From assembly GCA_900762245.1 (NCBI GenBank), contig CAAFFR010000054.1, positions 1-24,516 of the forward strand: 24,516 nucleotides of DNA, in the 5' to 3' direction. Shown piece by piece: positions 19,419 through 24,516 of the stretch; the first letter of the stretch is position 1, and each line of letters starts with the position of its first letter. A program made the position numbers and the translations under genes. The stretch comes from an uncultured Oscillospiraceae bacterium. Its GTDB lineage: Bacteria; Bacillota_A; Clostridia; Oscillospirales; Oscillospiraceae. The notes below the pieces were generated by a model, which saw nothing but the letters and a program-made list of their open reading frames with translations, searched no databases and was not told the origin of the DNA.

Positions 19419-22133
19419 ATGAAGCTGAAATTCAATGTCACCGGCATGACCTGTGCCGCCTGTTCCGCCCGTGTGGAAAAGGTAACGAAGGCTGTTTCCG
19501 GTGTGGAAAAGGCAGAGGTCAACCTGCTGGCAGGCACTATGCAGGTGGAAGCGGAAAGCGAGGCCGTTACCGCTGCCATTATCACTGCCGTCACCAAGGC
19601 GGGCTACGGTGCTTCGGTGCCTGGCGAAGCCAAGGTTGTGAAGAAAGAAGAAAAGAATCCGGCAGAGGATGCTCTGAAGGAAATGAAGAAGCGGATTATC
19701 GGCTCGTCCATCTGTCTGGTGATCCTGATGTATTTTACCATGGGCCATATGGTAGGCCTGCCGGCCCCTCACTGGTATCATGGAGTGGAAAATGCCCTTG
19801 TGGCGGCACTGCTGCAGTTCTTCCTGACCCTGCCGCCTGTGTATTTAAACCGGGTCTACTACAGCCGGGGCCTGAAAGCGCTGTGGAACAAGGCCCCCAA
19901 TATGGACTCCCTTATTGCAGTGGGTTCCATTGCATCTCTGGTGTATGGCGTGGCAGCCCTGTTCCGCATGGCCTGGGGAATGGGCCACGGAGATTGGGAC
20001 GTTGTGAAGCTGTACAGCGAAAACCTGTACTTTGAATCTGCCGCCATGATCCTGACCCTCATCACCCTGGGTAAATTCCTGGAGACCCGGGCAAAGGGCC
20101 GCACCGGCGATGCCATCCGTGCCCTGATGGACTTAAGCCCCAAGACGGCTACCGTCCGCCGGAATGGAGCAGAACTGGAAATTGCCGTGGAAGAGGTCAA
20201 GCTGGGAGACACCGTCATCGTCCGCTCCGGCGGCAGCATTCCCGTAGACGGCACTGTGCTGGAGGGCCGGGCCTCTGTGGACCAGAGTGCCCTCACCGGC
20301 GAAAGTGTGCCCGTGGAAAAGCTTCCCGGCGACAGTGTTGCTGCCGCTACCATCAATACCGAAGGCTATCTGGAATTCCGGGCAGACAAGGTGGGCGAAG
20401 ATACCACCCTGGCCCAGGTGATCCGCATGGTGGAGGAAGCCGGCGGGTCTAAAGCCCCCATTGCCCGATTGGCGGACAAAATTGCGGGCATTTTCGTTCC
20501 TGTGGTCATGTCCATTGCGGCAGTTACCTTTGCTGTTTGGATGCTGGCTGGCTACGGCCTGGAATTCAGCCTGAACTGTGCCATTTCTGTGCTGGTGATC
20601 TCCTGCCCCTGTGCCCTGGGCCTTGCTACTCCGGTTGCCATTATGGTGGGCACCGGACGGGGCGCCCAGATGGGTGTGCTCTTTAAGAATGCTGAGGCGC
20701 TGGAAAACCTCCACCACATCGATACCGTAGTTCTGGACAAGACCGGAACCCTTACCACCGGCAAGCCGGAGGTCACCGACATCCTCCCCTGCAAGGCCAA
20801 TACCGGCGACCTCATGCGGATCGCTTCCGCACTGGAAAGCCGCTCCGAGCATCCTTTTGCCAAGGCGATCCTCAAGAAAATGGGCAGCAATGCCTACCCG
20901 GAAGTTGCGGATTTTGAGACCCTTCCCGGCCGGGGTGTGGCGGGAACGGTCCGGGGTATCCGCTGCTACGGCGGCAACGGACGGCTGATGCAGGAACTGG
21001 GCATTTCCGTTCCTGATTACCCCGAACTGGCAGCGGAGGGAAAGACCCCGCTGCATTTCGGCAATGAAAAAGGGGAGTACCTTGGCACCATTGCCGCTGC
21101 CGATGTGCTGAAACCGGATTCTCAGGCTGCTGTGAAAGCTATGCAGGCGCTGAAGCTGGATGTTGTGATGCTCACCGGCGACAACGAAGCCACCGCCAGG
21201 GCCATCGCTGCCAAGGCAGGCATCACCCATGTGATCTCCGACGTGCTGCCCACCGACAAGGCAGGCGCGGTGATGAAACTCCAGTCCGAGGGACACCGTG
21301 TTCTGATGGTAGGCGACGGCATCAACGATGCTCCCGCATTGGTCATGGCGGATGTGGGTATGGCCATCGGTGCCGGCACTGACATTGCCATGGAATCTGC
21401 GGATGTGGTCCTGATGAACAGCACCCTGTCCGCTGTCAGCGGAGCCATCGAACTGAGCAAGGCCACCATCCGCAATATCCGGCAGAACCTGTTCTGGGCC
21501 TTCTTCTATAACACCCTGGGTATCCCGCTGGCTGCCGGTGCCCTGTATCTGCCCTTTGGCCTGACCTTGAGCCCCATGATCGGCGCTGCTGCCATGAGTA
21601 TGAGTTCCGTTTTCGTGGTAACCAATGCCCTGCGTCTGCGGCTGTTCAGGACCAGGATCGAGCCCCCCATTTCCTGCGTTTGTGAACAGACTGCGGAAGA
21701 ACTGACCATCGGGGAAGAGATACTTCCCGAACTGGTGATCCATGTGAACGGCATGATGTGTCCCCACTGCACCGCTGCCGTGGAAAAGGCTTGCCTGAGC
21801 GTACCCGGTACCGTCAAGGCAGTGGCAGATCTGGAAAAGAAGCAGGTGACCGTCACCGGAACTGCCGACTATGAAGCGCTGAAAAAGGCAATCATTGCAG
21901 AAGATTACGAGGTGGTTGACCCGGTAAAGGCGGACACCAGAGTGATCCGGGTGAATGGTATGATGTGTTCTCACTGCACCGCCGCCGTGGAGAAGGCCTG
22001 CCTCAGCGTTCCCGGAACGGAAACCGCCGTGGCGGATCTGGAAGCAAAAACCGTTACTGTAACCGGCACTGCCGATTACGAAGCACTGAAAAAAGCCATC
22101 CTTGCAGAAGATTATGAAGTTGTGGAGGGTTAA
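19419..22133 (+). CDS. copA: copper-translocating P1B-type ATPase, CopA-like
   Basis: A 904-residue heavy-metal ATPase. One metal-binding HMA domain is at the N-terminus (GMTCAAC, Cys12 and Cys15). Eight membrane helices follow, with the actuator motif TGES at 293-296, the ion-binding CPC at 396-398, the phosphorylated Asp440 in DKTGT and GDGINDAP at 632-639. The last helix carries MSMSSVFVVTNALRLR, the MxxSS signature of Cu(I) pumps. Unusually, two more HMA domains follow at the C-terminus (GMMCPHC at 778-784, GMMCSHC at 847-853). It should export Cu(I). The start at 19419 has GAGGG six bases upstream; the ATG at 19413 is too close. The stop is three bases from the hydrolase start. Confidence 0.95.
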   Translation: MKLKFNVTGMTCAACSARVEKVTKAVSGVEKAEVNLLAGTMQVEAESEAVTAAIITAVTKAGYGASVPGEAKVVKKEEKNPAEDALKEMKKRIIGSSICLVILMYFTMGHMVGLPAPHWYHGVENALVAALLQFFLTLPPVYLNRVYYSRGLKALWNKAPNMDSLIAVGSIASLVYGVAALFRMAWGMGHGDWDVVKLYSENLYFESAAMILTLITLGKFLETRAKGRTGDAIRALMDLSPKTATVRRNGAELEIAVEEVKLGDTVIVRSGGSIPVDGTVLEGRASVDQSALTGESVPVEKLPGDSVAAATINTEGYLEFRADKVGEDTTLAQVIRMVEEAGGSKAPIARLADKIAGIFVPVVMSIAAVTFAVWMLAGYGLEFSLNCAISVLVISCPCALGLATPVAIMVGTGRGAQMGVLFKNAEALENLHHIDTVVLDKTGTLTTGKPEVTDILPCKANTGDLMRIASALESRSEHPFAKAILKKMGSNAYPEVADFETLPGRGVAGTVRGIRCYGGNGRLMQELGISVPDYPELAAEGKTPLHFGNEKGEYLGTIAAADVLKPDSQAAVKAMQALKLDVVMLTGDNEATARAIAAKAGITHVISDVLPTDKAGAVMKLQSEGHRVLMVGDGINDAPALVMADVGMAIGAGTDIAMESADVVLMNSTLSAVSGAIELSKATIRNIRQNLFWAFFYNTLGIPLAAGALYLPFGLTLSPMIGAAAMSMSSVFVVTNALRLRLFRTRIEPPISCVCEQTAEELTIGEEILPELVIHVNGMMCPHCTAAVEKACLSVPGTVKAVADLEKKQVTVTGTADYEALKKAIIAEDYEVVDPVKADTRVIRVNGMMCSHCTAAVEKACLSVPGTETAVADLEAKTVTVTGTADYEALKKAILAEDYEVVEG
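21735..22130 (+). repeat. tandem duplication of C-terminal HMA domain within copA
   Basis: Codons 773-841 and 842-904 encode two successive metal-binding domains in a 207-bp register. Over the first 61 aligned residues I count 54 identical; both have the same CLSVPGT and VTVTGTADYEALKKAI segments. The N-terminal HMA of the same protein is clearly different (GMTCAAC), so this is a recent local duplication at the 3' end of the gene. Confidence 0.9.
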
Positions 22134-22136
22134 ATT

Positions 22137-23054
22137 ATGAGAACGGATTTCTGGTATGATTCCAAGGGCGCAGGCAAGATCCATGCCTGCCGCTGGACCC
22201 CCGAGGGCCAGCCCAAAGCTGTGGTGCAGATCGTTCACGGAATTGCCGAGTTTGTGGAGCGCTATGACGATTTTGCCAATTTCCTGACCGGTCATGGGAT
22301 TGCTGTGGTTGGTGAGGATCATATGGGCCACGGCCAGTCCATCAACGGTGACGGCATTCAGGGCTATTTCCACGGAGGCTGGTTTACTGCCATTGAAGAC
22401 ACCATGCAGCTGATGCGCGACACCATGGAAGCCTATCCCGGTGTGCCCTATATCCTCTTCGGTCACTCCATGGGCTCTTTCATGGCCCGGACCATCCTGT
22501 GCAAATACCCCGCCTCCGGCATTCATGCCGCCATTATCTGCGGCACCGGCTGGCAGCCCAGCTTTGCACTGCCCGCCCTGATCAAAGTGGTGGAGGGCAT
22601 CTGCAAAAAGACCGGGGAGTCCAATCCCAATGAGACGCTGCAGGGTATGGTTTTCGGCAGCTACAACAAAAAGGTGGAGCATCCCCGCACTCCCTTCGAC
22701 TGGCTGACCCGGGATGCCAAAATCGTGGATGATTACATTGCCCATCCTCTGTGCGGCTTCACAGCCTCCTGCGGACTGCTGCGGGAGATGCTGAAGGGTA
22801 TCCACTACATCCAGCAGAAGAACAATCTGGCTGCAATGAATAAGGACCTGCCTGTCTTCTTCATCGCCGGCGGTGACGACCCCGTAGGTCCCTACGGCAA
22901 GGGCGTTCAGAAGTGCGCCGATACCTTTGTATCTGTGGGTATGACAGATGTAAAAACCAAAATCTACCCCCTGTGCCGCCATGAGATCCTCAATGAGATC
23001 AACAAAGAGGAAGTCTATGAGGATGTGCTGCGCTGGATTCAGACAAAGCTTTAA
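22137..23054 (+). CDS. alpha/beta hydrolase, serine lipase/lysophospholipase-like
   Basis: A 305-residue alpha/beta hydrolase of the monoacylglycerol lipase/lysophospholipase type (Hydrolase_4). The oxyanion motif is HGIAE at 34-38, EDHMGHGQS at 60-68 is typical, the nucleophile is Ser111 in GHSMG (109-113), the acid is Asp248 (GGDDPVG) and the base is His282 (CRHEIL). There is no signal peptide, so it acts in the cytoplasm on an ester, probably lipid-derived. It begins three bases after the copA stop, with GGAGGG inside copA serving as ribosome binding site, so it is co-translated with the copper pump. The biological link is not obvious. Confidence 0.88.
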   Translation: MRTDFWYDSKGAGKIHACRWTPEGQPKAVVQIVHGIAEFVERYDDFANFLTGHGIAVVGEDHMGHGQSINGDGIQGYFHGGWFTAIEDTMQLMRDTMEAYPGVPYILFGHSMGSFMARTILCKYPASGIHAAIICGTGWQPSFALPALIKVVEGICKKTGESNPNETLQGMVFGSYNKKVEHPRTPFDWLTRDAKIVDDYIAHPLCGFTASCGLLREMLKGIHYIQQKNNLAAMNKDLPVFFIAGGDDPVGPYGKGVQKCADTFVSVGMTDVKTKIYPLCRHEILNEINKEEVYEDVLRWIQTKL

Positions 23055-23064
23055 AATGATATAA

Positions 23065-23084
23065 AAGTCCGTTTTATTGGACTT
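23065..23084 (+). terminator. weak hairpin after the hydrolase gene
   Basis: AAGTCC/GGACTT (23065-23070 and 23079-23084) around GTTTTATT, ten bases after the stop. No T-tract follows, so termination is uncertain. This gap also must contain the promoter of the next genes; TAGAAT at 23094-23099 is a possible -10 without a good -35. Confidence 0.35.
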
Positions 23085-23133
23085 GGTGAATTGTAGAATA
23101 AAGTCACAAACCAAGAACGAAAGGTTGATGGCT

Positions 23134-23262
23134 ATGATTCAGATTCGCTACGTCCACGGACATATTCAGGTTTATGATGGTAACGGCAAGTTCCTGTTCT
23201 CTGCCGACAGCGAACGGGAAGCCAGAGAGGAATTGGCATATTATGAGGAATTTGCGGCTTGA
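23134..23262 (+). CDS. 42-residue small protein overlapping truA, unknown
   Basis: A 42-residue frame, MIQIRYVHGHIQVYDGNGKF..., that ends in an acidic helix (SEREAREELAYYEEFAA). The first half reads as a beta-hairpin (IRYVHGHIQVYDGNGKFLFSAD). The start at 23134 suits AAAGG at 23120-23124; an ATG two codons earlier is possible. Its last 20 bases overlap the truA start in another frame, so translating it would help ribosomes reach truA. Codon use fits a real gene and no other start for truA is better served. No known family. Confidence 0.6.
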   Translation: MIQIRYVHGHIQVYDGNGKFLFSADSEREAREELAYYEEFAA

Positions 23263-23977
23263 TGTCTGCTATGACGGTACCCGCTATCGGGGCTGGCAGC
23301 GGCTGCCGGGAAAAGATGACACCATTCAGGGCAAACTGGAAACTGCCCTGTCCCGCATTTTGGGAGAGCCCATCGAAATCAGCGGCAGCGGCCGCACCGA
23401 TGCCGGGGTCCATGCCCGGGGACAGGTGGCGAATTTCCACTGCGAAAGCACCATGCCCGCCGCCGAGATTCTGGAAAATCTGCGGCGGTATCTGCCGGAG
23501 GATATCGGCATATACTCCTGCAGGGATGTCTCTCCCCGGTTTCATGCCCGGCTGAACGCAAAGGAAAAGACCTATCTGTACCGCATCTGGTACAGCGATG
23601 CGCCCTGTGTCTTTGACCGCCGGTATGTGGCGGTAATGCGGGAAAAATTTGATCTGGGTGCTATGGAGCAGGCAGCCCAGCTGCTGCGGGGAGAACACGA
23701 TTTTTCCGCATTCTGCGGCAACGCCAAAATGAAGAAATCCACTGTCCGATTTATCCGTTCCATTGAGATTCAAAAGGACGAAAACGAACTGCGGCTGTAT
23801 TTCACCGGTAACGGCTTTCTGCACAACATGGTGCGGATTCTGGTGGGAACGCTGGTGGAAGTGGGCAGGGGAGAACGGCAGCCGGAGTCCATTCCCGAAC
23901 TCTTTGGCGGGAAACGGGCAGAGGCAGGCTTTCTGGCCCCGGCACAGGGCCTTTGCCTGATGGAGGTACAATATTGA
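23243..23977 (+). CDS. truA: tRNA pseudouridine synthase TruA
   Basis: A 244-residue pseudouridine synthase acting on tRNA positions 38-40. It starts MRNLRLDVCYDGTRYRGWQ and has the catalytic aspartate Asp53 in GRTDAGVHA (50-58). FHARLNAKEKTYLYRIW, RGEHDFSAFC and FTGNGFLHNMVRILVGTLVEVG are further family landmarks. GAGAGGAA lies about 11 bases before the ATG. It overlaps the small ORF upstream by 20 bases and the ArsC-like gene downstream by four bases, a compact translationally coupled trio. Confidence 0.95.
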   Translation: MRNLRLDVCYDGTRYRGWQRLPGKDDTIQGKLETALSRILGEPIEISGSGRTDAGVHARGQVANFHCESTMPAAEILENLRRYLPEDIGIYSCRDVSPRFHARLNAKEKTYLYRIWYSDAPCVFDRRYVAVMREKFDLGAMEQAAQLLRGEHDFSAFCGNAKMKKSTVRFIRSIEIQKDENELRLYFTGNGFLHNMVRILVGTLVEVGRGERQPESIPELFGGKRAEAGFLAPAQGLCLMEVQY

Positions 23978-24315
23978 ACATTCAGATTTTCGGAAAATCC
24001 AAGTGCTTTGACACGAAAAAAGCCGAGCGGTATTTCAAAGAACGCCGCATCAAATTTCAGTCCATTGACCTGAAAAAATATGGTATGTCCGGTAAAGAAT
24101 TTGACAGTGTTCTCCGGGCGGTGGGGGGCATCGACAACCTCATCGACTGGGACAGCAAATCTCCGGATATCACCCTGATGAAGTACATGGATGACAAAAT
24201 CGCAAAAGAGGATAAAGTCTTCGACGATCCCATGCTGATGAAGACCCCGGTGGTCCGCAATGGAAAACAGGCCACCGTAGGCTACTGCCCCGAAATTTGG
24301 GCCACCTGGGAATAA
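23974..24315 (+). CDS. ArsC/Spx-family thioredoxin-fold protein, TTG start
   Basis: A 113-residue ArsC-family protein beginning (M)NIQIFGKSKCFDTKKAERYFKE. The single cysteine of the active-site loop is Cys11; there is no second cysteine in CxxC position. The thioredoxin-like end MLMKTPVVRNGKQATVGY is conserved in ArsC, Spx and YffB proteins. Function may be redox or glutathione-type reductase, or Spx-like; true arsenate reduction is not shown because no ars operon is present. The TTG at 23974 is chosen: GGAGGT lies six bases upstream and TTGA overlaps the truA stop. A TTG at 23953 lacks such a site. A palindromic repeat follows. Confidence 0.85.
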   Translation: MNIQIFGKSKCFDTKKAERYFKERRIKFQSIDLKKYGMSGKEFDSVLRAVGGIDNLIDWDSKSPDITLMKYMDDKIAKEDKVFDDPMLMKTPVVRNGKQATVGYCPEIWATWE

Positions 24316-24348
24316 ATCGTAATTTATCGATATGTATCGAATAACGTA

Positions 24349-24478
24349 TGTCATTGCGAGCCAGTGCGCACACTGGCGTGGCAATCCCCACCAAAGGTCC
24401 GCGCAGGACCATAAAACGATACATTCCGGAAACTTGCAGGGGATTGCCACGTCGGGCTTCGCCCTCCTCGCAATGACA
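24349..24478. repeat. full TGTCATTGCGA palindromic element at the window end
   Basis: A 130-bp element from TGTCATTGCGAGCCAGTGCG to CTCGCAATGACA. The left arm has CCAGTGCGCACACTGG before CGTGGCAATCCCC, the right arm reads inverted as GAGGGCGAAGCCCGACGTGGCAATCCCC in part. The centre contains AGGTCCGCGCAGGACC and about 30 extra bases compared with the copies at 14344 and 15081. It lies 33 bases after the ArsC-like stop. Confidence 0.85.
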
Positions 24479-24495
24479 TCTATCTTTTGAGAGCA

Positions 24496-24515
24496 CGACA
24501 AATGCCCATTTGTCG
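24496..24515. repeat. inverted repeat at the window edge
   Basis: CGACAAATG and CATTTGTCG (24496-24504 and 24507-24515) form a perfect 9-bp inverted repeat with a two-base centre, cut close to the edge. It may be the start of another palindromic element or a terminator for a gene outside the window. Confidence 0.5.
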
Positions 24516-24516
24516 A

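Noticed and set aside
20133..23114. A 993-codon open frame antisense to copA and the hydrolase
   Set aside because: It has no ribosome binding site and its translation is His/Gly/Gln-rich low-information sequence, the usual product of reading the complement of GC-rich codons. The plus strand carries all CopA and hydrolase motifs.
23974..24315. Arsenate reductase call for the ArsC-like protein
   Set aside because: Only fold-level similarity and one active-site cysteine are visible; no arsB, arsR or other arsenic genes are in the window.
14344..24478. CRISPR array made of the repeated TGTCATTGCGA units
   Set aside because: The units are 100-130 bp palindromes separated by kilobases of genes, not short direct repeats with regular spacers, and no cas genes are present.

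Overview
This window looks like chromosomal DNA from a Gram-positive, low-to-mid GC Firmicute, most likely a gut-type Clostridia of the Oscillospirales/Ruminococcaceae group. The reasons are the Firmicutes gene order ylxM-ffh-rpsP-khpA-rimM-trmD, strong AAGGAGG-type ribosome binding sites, consensus sigma-A promoters (TTGACA-17-TATAAT) in AT-rich gaps, and dense short palindromic repeats between genes. The genus is an inference from style, not from a database match. I see no phage, conjugative or insertion-sequence genes, no CRISPR array, no rRNA and no tRNA.

Layout. 1-1000: the rplM-rpsI ribosomal protein operon on the minus strand (rpsI is cut by the window edge), with a textbook promoter. 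1075-1815: a TtcA-type tRNA thiolase. 1933-2717 (minus): an unrecognised secreted protein followed by a 58-residue two-helix membrane protein. 2872-5090: an accessory locus with two identical ECF-type promoters, a 25-residue ORF, an ECF sigma factor, a large cytoplasmic repeat protein of unknown function and a small tail-anchored-like membrane protein. 5242-7238: dusB and an M23 peptidase whose start codon lies inside a terminator-like hairpin. 7337-7825: a divergent pair, a small unknown protein and an XRE regulator. 7910-11058 (minus): a zinc uptake operon znuA-znuC-znuB with trmO tightly attached at its 3' end. 11164-12283: a small unknown protein and a GNAT acetyltransferase. 12635-16442: the signal-recognition/ribosome-maturation block, interrupted by palindromic repeats. 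16556-17269: a sirtuin. 17276-17525: a hairpin-packed gap. 17533-19207 (minus): a ThrE-type exporter and an HxlR regulator. 19419-23054: a copper-transporting P-type ATPase and an alpha/beta hydrolase. 23134-24315: overlapping small ORF, truA and an ArsC/Spx-like protein.

How it fits together. Much of the window is housekeeping: ribosomal proteins, four tRNA-modification enzymes (TtcA, DusB, TrmD, TruA) plus TrmO, and protein targeting. Around this sit small regulated modules: metal uptake (Znu), metal efflux (CopA beside an HxlR regulator with a cysteine-rich tail), and the ECF locus. The best candidate for an undescribed system is the ECF locus. Its two promoters share TGCAACAC, exactly 15 bp, then CGTTATCC, placed before the 25-residue ORF and before the sigma gene itself, which predicts autoregulation. 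The effector protein next to it has no function I can assign. The secreted/two-helix membrane protein pair just upstream is the second candidate.

Repeats: four copies (three complete, one half) of a TGTCATTGCGA palindromic element, one TGTAGGGT element built from two 20-bp palindromes that differ by compensatory changes, and several hairpins that overlap translation starts.
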